Positions 38,052 through 47,981 of a stretch of DNA of 64,000 nt are shown here, in pieces (position 1 is the stretch's first letter; each line of letters opens with the position of its first letter). The stretch is from [Leptolyngbya] sp. PCC 7376 (GTDB lineage: Bacteria > Cyanobacteriota > Cyanobacteriia > Cyanobacteriales > MRBY01): the NCBI RefSeq assembly GCF_000316605.1, contig NC_019683.1, positions 914,036-978,035 of the forward strand, in the 5' to 3' direction. The position numbers and the translations under genes were made by a program. A model generated the notes under the pieces. It worked only from the letters and a program-made list of their open reading frames with translations. It ran no database searches and was not told the DNA's origin.

Positions 38052-39287
38052 TTAATCTGCCCCTATCAAAGTTTGTAAGGATTGACTTAAAGAGTCTATT
38101 GAAAATTGAGGTTTTGGCTGGATCATCTGTGACATTGTTCGCAATTGTTCTGGGCTATTTTTCAACTGTATCAATGCCTGCTGAATATCTTCTCCAGTAA
38201 CATCATTTAAGACGATACCATCAATATTATCTGTAACCACTTCACCACAATGCTTTGAAGCAATAATTGGGAGTCGCCAAGCTTGCGCCTCAAGCTGCGT
38301 CAACCCAAAGCCATCGGACAAAGTAGGGAACAAAAAAACATCTGCCTGCTGATAATAGTTTGCGGTTTCGCTGCGAGGAACCGCTCCCACCCAATGAATA
38401 TTTCGGCAATCTCGTAACGCCTCCGGAATCTCAATTTGCTGATTTCCGACAAACCAAAATTCGATTGTGTCGTCCTCTATTAATGAAGTGATCGCCTCCA
38501 AACAAGCCCGAATCCCTTTTCGCAAAGTCACTAATCCTAAAAACAACACGCGCATGGGGTGATCGCCAGTAAATGTATCAGGATATTGTCGCTGAAAATT
38601 CTGCGCATTAGAAGGCATTTTATACACCAAAGGTACCGTCTTAATCTTGGCAGGCATTACATCACCTTGCACCAGTAGCTGCCTAGACCATTCAGAATTC
38701 ACCAAAATATAATCGCTCAACTCACATTCCTGCCGCCAATTGTCCCAATATTCCGATGATACAGGTTGCCAATCTGGAGCTAGATCAGTATATTTTTGAG
38801 CTTCTGCTATCACAATTTTTTCTTCCTCAATTCCAGGATCAATTTGTCCTAAAACCGTCATCCATCCCTGGGATTTTGCATATTTAAAAATCTCTAATGC
38901 TGCATAACTATAGGAAAACACAACTATTTTAGAAGTAGAATATTGTGAGGAAATTTGCTTTAGCTTTCGTATAATCTGCCTTTGATACCAATCATTACGG
39001 GCAATCATCCTAGGCCAAGCGGAAGTCTTTAGTAATCGCTGTTGTGCTTCAAACAAAATTAGTTGGTTTGTCGCACTATAAATAGAGGACTGACTTAATG
39101 CAGAATGGTGGCGATCGCCTAAACTTTTCAAGCTATTAATTGGTAACTTGTTCAATAGAGAATCAGGTTTAACCCAAGCATCCGTGAATAATGCTCCAAG
39201 CTGGCCTGCCTGCTCTAAAGACCTAGGAATCGAATAATGTTCCCTTGCCCCAAGTTGACAACAAAACCACTGAATTTCTGATTTCAT
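38052..39287 (-). CDS. GT4-type glycosyltransferase
   Basis: 411 aa from the ATG at 39287 (a GTG four codons earlier is less likely). N-terminal half opens MKSEIQWFCCQLGAREHYSI. The donor half has RVLFLGLVTLRKGIRACLEAI and DVFLFPTLSDGFGLTQLEAQ, a GT4 EX7E region with D and E in the key places. No membrane segment. Role inferred as sugar transfer during assembly of the cluster's glycan; specificity unknown. It lies between a GT2 and the sulfotransferase, all in one direction. Confidence 0.87.
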   Translation of the reverse strand: MKSEIQWFCCQLGAREHYSIPRSLEQAGQLGALFTDAWVKPDSLLNKLPINSLKSLGDRHHSALSQSSIYSATNQLILFEAQQRLLKTSAWPRMIARNDWYQRQIIRKLKQISSQYSTSKIVVFSYSYAALEIFKYAKSQGWMTVLGQIDPGIEEEKIVIAEAQKYTDLAPDWQPVSSEYWDNWRQECELSDYILVNSEWSRQLLVQGDVMPAKIKTVPLVYKMPSNAQNFQRQYPDTFTGDHPMRVLFLGLVTLRKGIRACLEAITSLIEDDTIEFWFVGNQQIEIPEALRDCRNIHWVGAVPRSETANYYQQADVFLFPTLSDGFGLTQLEAQAWRLPIIASKHCGEVVTDNIDGIVLNDVTGEDIQQALIQLKNSPEQLRTMSQMIQPKPQFSIDSLSQSLQTLIGAD

Positions 39288-39341
39288 TCGTTGTATCACA
39301 GCTCATCACTCAATCAAAAAATCACGACTAGACTCTTAATA

Positions 39342-40226
39342 TTATGCTGAAAGCTCAGATATCGGTTGCCGTTTCAATCGTAAAAAAGACTTTAATTTTT
39401 CGGCTTTCACGACAGATCGATGCTGATGATTCTCAACCAACAAACGTGGAATATTTATCAATCCTTTTCCAATTCCAGCCAAACGTTGATTACGAATCAA
39501 CCATAAAATCCGATTGGCTGTTTGTCCTAGTCCAATCCACCATAGCAGTACTGGATAGCGCAAATAGGTCAATAAAATTTGATTACTAATACTAGCTGCT
39601 GTGATTTTTGGACTACCATGACGTGTCAGATCAGTATCATGAAAAACCCGCAACCATGAACTAACTAAAACTCGCCAATCTTGATCAAACAATCGTAATG
39701 ACAAATCCACCTCTTCCATGCCATAGGCAATAGGTAGTTCAACATAACCACCAGTATTTAAAAAGAGATTTCTACGATAGGCACACCCACAACCGACAAA
39801 AGAATGTGCCCAATTTACTTCGTCTTTTTCTGGCAAAATAGTTTCATTACGATGGTAAATTGCTGCACCAATTACAGCGGCCTTAGGATACTTCTGAAAT
39901 AGTGCTAAAAGCCTTGCGAAATAATCAGAATCTAGCGGATAAGAATCATCATCAAAGCTCGCAACGATATCATATTTTGCCTGCTTAATTGCTTTGTTTC
40001 TACCACCACCTGGTCCCACACGACGATCACCCTGAATAATCACAATATCAATCTTCCCTATTGATAGAGACTCTAGCTGTGGCTTTGTAATCTCATCACC
40101 ACAATCAATATGAACAACGATTTCAGCAGGATGTGGTTCACAAGCTACGATTTTTTCAATGGCAACAATTAAGTCGTCAGGGCGCTGATAGGTGGGAATG
40201 ACAACACTAATATCACAGGTAGTCAT
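39342..40226 (-). CDS. GT2-family glycosyltransferase
   Basis: 294 aa, GT-A fold. Starts with ISVVIPTYQRPDDLIVAIE. GGGRNKAIKQAKYDIVASFDDDSY contains the metal-binding DDD, and MEEVDLSLRLFDQDWRV follows further on. The pattern is that of enzymes adding rhamnose or hexose to surface glycans. A basic C-terminal stretch may sit against the membrane. It is separated by 102 bp from the acyltransferase upstream, so a new transcript could start there, though no clear promoter was seen. Confidence 0.88.
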   Translation of the reverse strand: MTTCDISVVIPTYQRPDDLIVAIEKIVACEPHPAEIVVHIDCGDEITKPQLESLSIGKIDIVIIQGDRRVGPGGGRNKAIKQAKYDIVASFDDDSYPLDSDYFARLLALFQKYPKAAVIGAAIYHRNETILPEKDEVNWAHSFVGCGCAYRRNLFLNTGGYVELPIAYGMEEVDLSLRLFDQDWRVLVSSWLRVFHDTDLTRHGSPKITAASISNQILLTYLRYPVLLWWIGLGQTANRILWLIRNQRLAGIGKGLINIPRLLVENHQHRSVVKAEKLKSFLRLKRQPISELSA

Positions 40227-40328
40227 AACTTATTTAGACCAATTTTTGATAAACACAATAAATCCTTTTTCCGCTAGCAATAACACCCTAAAAATCATAC
40301 TTTTGCTTATATATTAAGAATCATACTA

Positions 40329-40886
40329 TTAAGATACTTCAGCTTCACCTTTCATCCGAATGACTTTCGCTGGATTCCCCACGGCGATCGCCTGAGCGGG
40401 GATATCTTTTGTCACTACGCTCCCTGCACCAATTACAGCACCATCCCCAATCGTAATCCCTTTCAGAATTGTGACATTAGCTCCAATCCAAACACGATCG
40501 CCAATCACCGTCGGTTTACAGATAAGCTCTTGCTCTAAAGGTGTCAAATTAGGGTTGAGACCATGATCATGATCGGTAATGTAGCAGCCGGGACCCACGC
40601 CACAATCTTGTCCAATCTTTAATAGCTTAGCTGCATCCAGAAAAGTATTGCGATTAATATAGGTTCTCGCACCAATCATTAGTTTTTTCTCCCCAGTATT
40701 ATCACCACTACACAGCAATACAATACCGCGATCTAAAGCACAGCCTTGACCTAGTTGAATCGAATCAAAATCATGAGGGATTTCAATATCCTGTATCCAA
40801 CAATACCCATCAATGGTAGCTCCTTTCGTTTTGAAAAAAAAATTTCGCCACCTACTTTTTAGTGCTCTAATCACCTTGTTTAGCAT
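40329..40886 (-). CDS. Hexapeptide-repeat acyltransferase (WcaF/maltose acetyltransferase-like)
   Basis: 185 aa. Left-handed beta-helix repeats run from about residue 60 (LMIGARTYINRNTFLDAAK, KIGQDCGVGPGCYI, IGDRVWIGANVTILKG, IGDGAVIGAGSVVTKDIPA), ending in the usual AVGNPAKVIRMKG. TDHDH (about 107-111) supplies the likely catalytic His. Such enzymes acetylate sugars from acetyl-CoA, so the cluster product is probably O-acetylated. It sits 5 bp after a GT4 gene in the same direction. Confidence 0.88.
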   Translation of the reverse strand: MLNKVIRALKSRWRNFFFKTKGATIDGYCWIQDIEIPHDFDSIQLGQGCALDRGIVLLCSGDNTGEKKLMIGARTYINRNTFLDAAKLLKIGQDCGVGPGCYITDHDHGLNPNLTPLEQELICKPTVIGDRVWIGANVTILKGITIGDGAVIGAGSVVTKDIPAQAIAVGNPAKVIRMKGEAEVS

Positions 40887-40891
40887 CTCTT

Positions 40892-41926
40892 TTATATAGC
40901 GATCTTATGATAAAAATTCTTGGTGTTTTGTGCGACTTTATCCCAAGATAAAGTCAACGCTTTTTGTCTTGCTGCATTAGACATTCTAATTTGTCTGTCC
41001 ATAGATTTAGAGAGTACTAACAACATCTCTATTAATTCTTGAGCATTATTTTCTGTTGCTAGATAAGCACAATCATCTCCTGTATATTCAAAAATCCCTC
41101 CTACATCTTCAGCTACTAATGGAACACCGCAAGATAGTCCTTCTAAAAGTGCATTATTAGCCGTCGCATCTTCCATACAAAGCAGCTGGCAAGAGGCATT
41201 TTGATAAGTTTTCCGCAATTCTTCACTGGATAAACGCTGTAGCAAAGTTACATTATTTAAGTCGCCAAATAAATGGTGATGCTGAGAAGAACAAAGAATC
41301 TGAAAGTGAATGTGCGAATGCTCTTGTAAGCTCAGACAAATTGTACGTAACAATGGAAACTTACGTCGATAATTCCCTACTGATAAGACATTAAATGTAG
41401 ATGACTGTTTATTTCGCTGTTGTAAAGGCGTGAAATATTCTGTATCGATACCATGATAAATGACCGAAATATTTTGCGGTTCAACTCCTTGTTCTTCAAA
41501 AAAATGGCGCTGGCTCTCGCTCATTAAAATAATGCCATGTAGTTTCCTAAGGCGATCTTTTTGAGTGATGATTTTATTAAGTTCATCGGAGCAAGCATGA
41601 AATGTGACGCAGAGTCGATGTTGATCTAAATTTAACAACTGATCTAGATATCCAAAATCCCGCTCACCCCATAATAAATGAATTAAGATATTTGATTTTT
41701 TTTTGCTTGCTTGAAGAACTTGCCACTCCAAATTAGCCGAACTTACTTGATACCAACTAGAAACAGACTTTGTGCGAAACAATCTATTTGCTAGTCGGTT
41801 CGTAAGACCCACTCCAAGGCGCTCTACATGAATGCAAGTACTATCTTGAATATACTTTGAAAGAATAGAATATCCAGAATGTCGACTAAAGTTAGCGTCA
41901 TCAGAAAAGGCAATAATTTTATCCAT
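40892..41926 (-). CDS. GT4-type glycosyltransferase
   Basis: 344 aa. Donor-half motifs FNVLSVGNYRRKFPLL and QLLCMEDATANNALLEGLSCGVPLV, the second giving the GT4 glutamate, then EDVGGIFEY. The N-terminal half is poorly conserved, as is usual where the acceptor is bound. No transmembrane helix. AT-rich relative to the neighbouring housekeeping genes, and part of the HIP1-free segment. Gaps of 8 and 5 bp to its neighbours show it is co-transcribed. Confidence 0.84.
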   Translation of the reverse strand: MDKIIAFSDDANFSRHSGYSILSKYIQDSTCIHVERLGVGLTNRLANRLFRTKSVSSWYQVSSANLEWQVLQASKKKSNILIHLLWGERDFGYLDQLLNLDQHRLCVTFHACSDELNKIITQKDRLRKLHGIILMSESQRHFFEEQGVEPQNISVIYHGIDTEYFTPLQQRNKQSSTFNVLSVGNYRRKFPLLRTICLSLQEHSHIHFQILCSSQHHHLFGDLNNVTLLQRLSSEELRKTYQNASCQLLCMEDATANNALLEGLSCGVPLVAEDVGGIFEYTGDDCAYLATENNAQELIEMLLVLSKSMDRQIRMSNAARQKALTLSWDKVAQNTKNFYHKIAI

Positions 41927-41934
41927 AAATTAAT

Positions 41935-42894
41935 TTACTTTACTTTTAAGAATTTCCGGTTAAATTCTCCAATAGATTCTGCTGCAGTAAAACCAAATGC
42001 TTGATAAATTAAACGATATATTTGTGGAGCAGCAGATCCTGATGGAATAAAGTTTTTTTGTGTTGCTTTAATCTGTTGAGCAATGGTCTGAGCCCATACT
42101 GGATCAAATAACCAAATTTGACGTGCACATTCAAACCGAGCTTGATTAATTGCCGTCTGCCTTTCTAGAGTAAGTTGGTTATTCTTATTTAGATAGGACT
42201 CTAAATCAGTTTCAATTGCTAATCGACGACGAAAAACTTCTGGTTTATCTTTCTTGCAAACTGTGTTTTCACTCCATTGTCGATAAACGGAGCCGGCTTG
42301 ATTGAAATAAACAAATTTTTGTTTTGTTTTTAGTAGTCTTAGGTATAACTCATGTTCTTGACAACAAGGCTGATTGATTTTCCATTTCCCAGCATCAATA
42401 ATTGCCTGTTTACGCCAGAGAGGGCTACCTGTCTGAGGAAGAAACCACCGTGCTAACAATATCCAAGGATCATGGGGTTGAGGTATAGGCAAAATCTCTT
42501 GGATCGCGCTGCCATCTGATTGAATATATTCGTAAATACTTGGAGAATACACAATGTCAGTGTCTGGGTTTTGCTGTAAATATATAATTTGCTCTTCTAT
42601 TTTTTTTTGTTTTAAATAGTCATCTGAATCAAGATATTGTAGCCATTCACCAGTACTTTTATCTAACAATTTATTTCTGGTAATATTCCCTCCTTGATTA
42701 GTCTGAGTCTGCCATCGGATATGTTTGCCAAACTGTTTAATAACATTGAGACTTTGATCCGTAGAACCGTCATCAATGACGATTACTTCTTTATTCGAAT
42801 ATGTCTGTTCAAGAGCACTCTCAATCGCCTGCCCTACCCACTGCTCAGCGTTATAACAAGGAATCAAAATACTGACTTTGATATCTTCTTTCAT
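41935..42894 (-). CDS. GT2-family glycosyltransferase
   Basis: 319 aa. Opens VSILIPCYNAEQWVGQAIES, then EVIVIDDGSTDQSL, and DSDDYLKQKKI provides the DxD metal site. Beyond residue 220 a helical tail rich in Q and R may carry acceptor specificity. Typical of transferases for capsule, O-antigen or exopolysaccharide. Lies 6 bp after a GT4 gene and 8 bp before the next. Confidence 0.9.
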   Translation of the reverse strand: MKEDIKVSILIPCYNAEQWVGQAIESALEQTYSNKEVIVIDDGSTDQSLNVIKQFGKHIRWQTQTNQGGNITRNKLLDKSTGEWLQYLDSDDYLKQKKIEEQIIYLQQNPDTDIVYSPSIYEYIQSDGSAIQEILPIPQPHDPWILLARWFLPQTGSPLWRKQAIIDAGKWKINQPCCQEHELYLRLLKTKQKFVYFNQAGSVYRQWSENTVCKKDKPEVFRRRLAIETDLESYLNKNNQLTLERQTAINQARFECARQIWLFDPVWAQTIAQQIKATQKNFIPSGSAAPQIYRLIYQAFGFTAAESIGEFNRKFLKVK

Positions 42895-42900
42895 GGCAGT

Positions 42901-43980
42901 TTAGGGTGCGTGATAAACATCATTTGTTTTCTCTGCAATCATTTGCCAATCAAGGTGATCACCGGCTTCTAGCGTTTTTTTTGCTACATCACCAAGATTA
43001 CTACCGATACTAGCGTGAATTTTCTGAGCTAAGCCCTTTTTATCACCATCGTCATAGAGCAAATAAGTACCTTCACCCAAAGTTTCCAGCAAATTCTCTA
43101 GCCTCGGTGCAATCACAGGTTTACCATAGGACATCGCCAGAATAAGACTACCAGACGTCAAAATACGCGTGAAAGGCAATACAACAACATCTGCTGCACT
43201 GAAATAGAGGTGTACTTCGTCATTGGGAATAAATTCATTCACGAATCTAGCATGCGCCAACTGCGATACTTGAGTCGAAATAGCCTCTCCATACTCTTCC
43301 TCCAAAGCTCTGCCTGCAATCACCAAAAAAGCAGTATCAGCAAGGGAATGGTCTACTTGCCAAATATTCAACAATGACTCCAAACCTTTATAAGGTTTAA
43401 TCATGCCAAAATTGAGAAATATTGTTTTTTCTACAGGCAAGCTCAGCTTGCGGCGTGCATCTTCTTTTGAAATAGCTGTCATATATACTTGGCGATAATG
43501 GCCATGGGGGATAACTGCGATTTTCTGAGCATCAACCCGATAAGTATCTAAAACCTGTGTCTTCGCAACTTTACTATGAACAATCGCCTGATCAACATAG
43601 GATAAAAAGATTTGCTTGAGCCATTTTTCTAAAAGAGGAAATGTCGTATTATGAGCAATCAAATTGTGAATTGTCCACACAATTCTTACCCTTCGACTTT
43701 TCACTAAAATAATATCCAGCAAAAACTTCAAGCAATAAAAAAACTTAATCAGAAAATTGGAACCTTTCAAGTAAGGATTAAGCCAGTGAATATGCAAAAC
43801 ATCAATTGAGTTCTCCTGCATTTGTAGTTGACGAAATAACGGAAAAACACGACGGTATCCCTTGCAAAAGAAAACTGATGTTTTACATTCATTGAGTGCA
43901 TTAGCAAGCAGGCCTTGATAAGGATTGTCTTGACGATAATCAGGCATCATCAGTACATTTAATAAAGCATTCTCTGACAT
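42901..43980 (-). CDS. GT4-type glycosyltransferase
   Basis: 359 aa. IDVLHIHWLNPYLKG in the acceptor half and FLNFGMIKPYKGLESLLNI plus DVVVLPFTRILTSGSLILAM in the donor half. The usual first glutamate of the EX7E motif is replaced here by TSGS, as in the branch of GT4 enzymes that resembles mannosyl- and fucosyl-transferases. Function inferred as sugar transfer onto the cluster's glycan. Starts 17 bp after the neighbouring gene. Confidence 0.84.
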   Translation of the reverse strand: MSENALLNVLMMPDYRQDNPYQGLLANALNECKTSVFFCKGYRRVFPLFRQLQMQENSIDVLHIHWLNPYLKGSNFLIKFFYCLKFLLDIILVKSRRVRIVWTIHNLIAHNTTFPLLEKWLKQIFLSYVDQAIVHSKVAKTQVLDTYRVDAQKIAVIPHGHYRQVYMTAISKEDARRKLSLPVEKTIFLNFGMIKPYKGLESLLNIWQVDHSLADTAFLVIAGRALEEEYGEAISTQVSQLAHARFVNEFIPNDEVHLYFSAADVVVLPFTRILTSGSLILAMSYGKPVIAPRLENLLETLGEGTYLLYDDGDKKGLAQKIHASIGSNLGDVAKKTLEAGDHLDWQMIAEKTNDVYHAP

Positions 43981-43997
43981 CTATTAATTATCCTTTA

Positions 43998-44900
43998 CTA
44001 GGCTACCAACTGCTGTAAAAATCCCTGCTTCGCTAATTGCTTTATCCCTTCGCTATACATTAAATGACGAATCGCTCCAACATAATGACGACTCGCATCC
44101 TGACCGCGATCACCCTCGAGATGAACATCATAAGTCTTGGGTAACAACTCAGTACCAAACTTTGAGCTGCAGAGCGCATACATTGTTTGCTCAATACGCC
44201 AAAAATGGCCGATTGCATCTGGCAACTGTAAAAACTCCTCGAGCCAATCCAAATTCAGTGACTCCTTATGGATTAATCCCAAGCCAGAATTAAATCGATT
44301 AATTACCTCGAAACCGGCCTTTTCCTTGACCACAGCGGGGTCAATCGTATAGGCATTACTTACATCACCATTAACGCTGTTGAGCTTATATTCTGGGTTT
44401 TCAATGCGTTCTAATAGCTCTTTAGGCTCCGCAAAGAAAATCAAGTCGCTATCAAATAACAACATCCGATCTGCATTTAAATATGCCCGAAAATCGAACA
44501 CTTTGGGTGATAAATGGTTAGTTTCGCGAAACTTGAGACAATTTGGATAATCCTTCAATTGTGGCAAAACAAATGCATCAGCTTCATGGCGCTCAATCAC
44601 ACGGGCATTAGGAAAATGGTAGCAAAAAGCAGCCAACATCTCAGACGTTAAAGATCCATCATCATGGATACAAAGTCCATATTGGCGACCCGAATACACG
44701 TAAAAGGATTTGATCGACCACATTAGGTTCAGCCAATCCCGTTGCGATGTCATCACATGCAATTCACAGCTCGTATCTGTCGTTTCTGTAATTGGACGCG
44801 TACCTAAAATTTTAGGGCGGACAATATCACGATAATAGGCTACCGATAAACCATGGCCAAATTTTTCTTGGAATTTTAAACGGAGTGAACCTAGTGACAT
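43998..44900 (-). CDS. GT-A-fold glycosyltransferase-like protein
   Basis: 300 aa. No standard family signature stands out, but the layout is that of a nucleotide-sugar transferase: an early HVMTSQRDWLNLMWSIKSF, then LFDSDLIFFAEPKEL with a DSD that would bind the metal-nucleotide, SVNGDVSNAYTI and FNSGLGLIHKESL. This resembles the GT8/nucleotide-diphospho-sugar transferase group. It is co-directional with the neighbouring transferases and 17 bp from the next gene. Confidence 0.7.
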   Translation of the reverse strand: MSLGSLRLKFQEKFGHGLSVAYYRDIVRPKILGTRPITETTDTSCELHVMTSQRDWLNLMWSIKSFYVYSGRQYGLCIHDDGSLTSEMLAAFCYHFPNARVIERHEADAFVLPQLKDYPNCLKFRETNHLSPKVFDFRAYLNADRMLLFDSDLIFFAEPKELLERIENPEYKLNSVNGDVSNAYTIDPAVVKEKAGFEVINRFNSGLGLIHKESLNLDWLEEFLQLPDAIGHFWRIEQTMYALCSSKFGTELLPKTYDVHLEGDRGQDASRHYVGAIRHLMYSEGIKQLAKQGFLQQLVA

Positions 44901-44962
44901 GATCTTAGGAGGATTTTTCGTAAGGAACGGAATAAATAATCGTGCAGCAATACATTGAGACT

Positions 44963-45877
44963 TTAGTTTGCTGATGGACTTTTCAGAACGCCATATTTTC
45001 TCAGGATATTTTTAACGTCACTACCGAATTGCCAAAACCAAGGATAAAATTCCTTCCAGTTACGTCTGAGAGGTGTTTCCCAAACTTTCTTTTGCCATGG
45101 GAATGTGTTTTCTTCAACGTCTGGCGGCAGGACACTAGTAAAGATTTCATCCCAATTTTCTCCATAATTGTTGCGGAGGTATTGTGCAGCAAATTTTCTG
45201 GCACGCAGATGGTATTCATGGCGAGAGATTTTGGTCACGACACCATAGGTACTACCGCTTTGATCATGATAGATATTGGCAATATCTGAGTATGCGAGAA
45301 ACCAATTATTTTTGTATACCTTGTAGGCTAGTTCAGAACTAGCACCTTGAGAATAGTGAAACTGGGGGTTACAGTAACCAACTTCTCGGTAAGCTGTGCC
45401 TCGCATTAACATTGCCAGTCCGTGGATAGTGGAGGCTTTATGCCATTTACGTAATTCTGGTTTAGGGTGACATCCTTTATAGTCATCGGCTTCTGGTTCT
45501 CCCGGCCCAATAGCAGCCATGCGGGGATTCTCTTGAAGAGCTTCCCAGAGTAATTGAAGAGTGTCTTCACCTTCGGGAAAAATAATGTCGTTCACAACAA
45601 ACCAATAGTAATCGTACTCGAGCTTGATTTGGTGGGCAAATTTGATACCCTGGTTAAACGCATAGTAACGCCCTTTATAGTTGCGATCACCAAAGTAGTG
45701 GGTCATATATTTCGAGCGTTTATTGGGATGGCTACCGGCTTCAACCACGATCAGAGAAACGTCGAAGTTCCCGCCCATTTGCTGAACCTGTTCTACCACA
45801 TTATTTGTGATCTTGGGGCGATCACGGTTCATGATGATAATGGCAACAGTTTCTCTTTTTTGCTGCTTAGTTTCCAT
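44963..45877 (-). CDS. GT2-like glycosyltransferase
   Basis: 304 aa. VAIIIMNRDRPKITNNVVEQ is the GT2 entrance, and YYWFVVNDIIFPEGED stands in the position of the metal site with ND in place of DD. HGLAMLMRGTAYREVGY follows. The start is at 45877, after an upstream gap of 103 bp. Acceptor unknown; membership of the cluster suggests a role in the same glycan. Confidence 0.78.
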   Translation of the reverse strand: METKQQKRETVAIIIMNRDRPKITNNVVEQVQQMGGNFDVSLIVVEAGSHPNKRSKYMTHYFGDRNYKGRYYAFNQGIKFAHQIKLEYDYYWFVVNDIIFPEGEDTLQLLWEALQENPRMAAIGPGEPEADDYKGCHPKPELRKWHKASTIHGLAMLMRGTAYREVGYCNPQFHYSQGASSELAYKVYKNNWFLAYSDIANIYHDQSGSTYGVVTKISRHEYHLRARKFAAQYLRNNYGENWDEIFTSVLPPDVEENTFPWQKKVWETPLRRNWKEFYPWFWQFGSDVKNILRKYGVLKSPSAN

Positions 45878-45980
45878 TAATTTATCTCGAAAGAAATGTT
45901 TAAAAGGTCAAAAATCATAGTCTTTAGGGACTCAGATTATGGGATAAAACTCGGCTGTTGCTGATAATTTTGCGAATCAA

Positions 45981-46967
45981 TTACTTTAAAAGAATTTGAT
46001 CCTTAGTATGGCATAGAGACCAATAGTATGGATCTTCGGCTCGGTCAATTTTCTGAGGGTCAATTGATACATCATCTAAGACAGGTTGCTGCTTTTTTAA
46101 TAGATCATAGGCAGTCATCAAAATAATGTTTAAGCCATAGCTGCTAAGGGCCTGATCAGAGTCAATAGCAAGTAATTTTGGAGATAAGACAGAGTCAGAA
46201 AAAAGCTGCTTTGTTGTTTTAGAGTCATCAATGAGCAAATCATAATCGTTTCTCTTTAAAAAGAAATTAAAGATTGCAGGAACTTTTGCAGCCAAAGAAT
46301 AGGGACGTTTGCTAAAAATTCTTTGCTCAGACTCGGACGGTTCCGAGTTTGTATGATAGTAATATGCAATCTCGTTTGCGGTAATAATCCGTTCTTCAAA
46401 GAGTTCTGTCAAAATCGGAAATTTTTGGGTAAGATATTGCACTCGTTTACGGGCACTAGCTGTAGCAAGGATTAAGGTAACCCCTTGCTTTTTAAGCCAG
46501 CATAATCCATACAGGATACCGGGCCGAAAGCAAACAATATGGCGCGGTTGCTGAAGAAAAGAATATTTCACTCGATCACGGGTGTCGTAGTCTGTTCTCC
46601 CCAAAAGCTTTTGCAAACGTCCTTTGAGGGTCGGTTGGAGGCGATCATATCGAAAGGCAGGATAGATATTTCGATCTTGATAGCCTCCTCCTAAATTCCA
46701 TATTTCTGGGGAAATATAGCTATTCATTAGTAGGGTTTCGTCAAGATCGAAGACGACAGTTTTGTTTTGCAACTCTGGAATTGTCTGGGGGAGAGGAAAA
46801 GCACTGGATTCAAAAAAGTTCTTCCAATTTTCGAGATCACCCTCTAAATGAACAGGGGTCGTATCAATAAAGTTCTCATCGGGAAGCGGTAAATCTGTCG
46901 GTCGCCTCAAGCGAGCAAGGGACTGTTCAGCAAGGATATCAAGGTGAGGATCGAGTGCGAAGTTCAT
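45981..46967 (-). CDS. HAD-superfamily phosphatase-like protein
   Basis: 328 aa. HAD motif I is VFDLDETLL with D74 and D76, the FCP1-like DxDxT form (T78). Motif II is ILATASARKRV, and DLLIDDSKT matches the later acidic motif. The first 65 residues are a unique N-terminal arm. No membrane segment or signal. In a glycan cluster it may release phosphate from a sugar phosphate, or act on a carrier; a protein-phosphatase role is also possible because the DLDET form is used by FCP/SCP enzymes. Confidence 0.8.
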   Translation of the reverse strand: MNFALDPHLDILAEQSLARLRRPTDLPLPDENFIDTTPVHLEGDLENWKNFFESSAFPLPQTIPELQNKTVVFDLDETLLMNSYISPEIWNLGGGYQDRNIYPAFRYDRLQPTLKGRLQKLLGRTDYDTRDRVKYSFLQQPRHIVCFRPGILYGLCWLKKQGVTLILATASARKRVQYLTQKFPILTELFEERIITANEIAYYYHTNSEPSESEQRIFSKRPYSLAAKVPAIFNFFLKRNDYDLLIDDSKTTKQLFSDSVLSPKLLAIDSDQALSSYGLNIILMTAYDLLKKQQPVLDDVSIDPQKIDRAEDPYYWSLCHTKDQILLK

Positions 46968-47000
46968 AAGAAACCAAAGCGATTTTCTGAGACGAAATGG

Positions 47001-47933
47001 TTATTTTACTAATAGGTTTTTCACCTTACTTTTAAATTTTTTGATGATGGAATCAACAAATTCCTGGATATGATCGCCAATATTTTTTTTCACTTCAAAG
47101 CCAATCAGTTCATAAACTGAGCGAACATGGGGCCAAAATAATTTATTTCGTGGAGCATAGCCCTGTTTAGCTTCAATTTCTTCTACTAATTCCACAAGGT
47201 ATTTTCGGTTATATTCTGAAATCAGATGCAACCGATCAGTACTCCAAGTACGGTCATCACCCAAGTGAAACGTCCAACATTGGTCACGAATTTTCTTGAA
47301 CGGTCGACCATAGGCCGCCGCATTTAGAAGTAAAATTTTGTCAAACCAGCATACTCCAACAAAGACAGGTCTAAGGCTCATTTTAGGGAAGCAAGCTTTA
47401 GAAAATACAAAAAAATCATCCCCAGGATGTGCTTCTCCCTTGCTTTGATACATTGCGTCGAGCTGTTCAGGGGAATCAAATTCTTGTGGAATTGTCCGTC
47501 TCGTAATGGATAGGGACTCAGCTCCTTGATCTAGTTCATTTTTGACATTGACATAAATTTCTTTCTGCACGGCAATATCAATATTTGAATAAATCAAGGC
47601 ATCAGCATCGACAGCAGCATCTAAACCTCGCTGAATAATATCAGCTAAAGATGGTAGCTTACGATTATCTAATAGTTCCGGATATTCCAAGCAAGAAAAT
47701 TCGAGATCTTCTGTTGCTTCAATCCACTCTGGAATACGAGTGTGGTCTTCTGGATACTGTGCAGAAAGTAATTTGATTTCTAAGCCTTGATTTTCAGCAT
47801 ATATTTTTGCTCTCTTCAGAGATTCTAAGGTAATATTTTGGGCGATCGCATGTTCACTACCCGCTTTAAAGTCAACGATATTAACAAGATGAATAATCTT
47901 TTTGACAGGGTCAGAGAGTTTAGAAAGGTTCAT
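47001..47933 (-). CDS. Uncharacterised protein of the glycan cluster
   Basis: 310 aa, no family recognised. It is soluble-looking, with an alternating beta/alpha N-terminal half: KKIIHLVNIVDFKAGSEHAIA, LEIKLLSAQYPED, DADALIYSNIDIAVQ. The last could be a donor-site DxD-like motif (NIDI). Conserved-looking HPGDDFFVFSKACFP and WTFHLGDDRTWS follow. The C-terminus ends in many lysines. I would guess a GT-A-like transferase from position and these motifs. It lies between a GT4 gene (48 bp) and the HAD gene (33 bp) in one direction. Confidence 0.6.
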   Translation of the reverse strand: MNLSKLSDPVKKIIHLVNIVDFKAGSEHAIAQNITLESLKRAKIYAENQGLEIKLLSAQYPEDHTRIPEWIEATEDLEFSCLEYPELLDNRKLPSLADIIQRGLDAAVDADALIYSNIDIAVQKEIYVNVKNELDQGAESLSITRRTIPQEFDSPEQLDAMYQSKGEAHPGDDFFVFSKACFPKMSLRPVFVGVCWFDKILLLNAAAYGRPFKKIRDQCWTFHLGDDRTWSTDRLHLISEYNRKYLVELVEEIEAKQGYAPRNKLFWPHVRSVYELIGFEVKKNIGDHIQEFVDSIIKKFKSKVKNLLVK

Positions 47934-47981
47934 TTAACAAAATAAAGGAAAATCACTATTTAAAGGAGAACACATAAAAAG

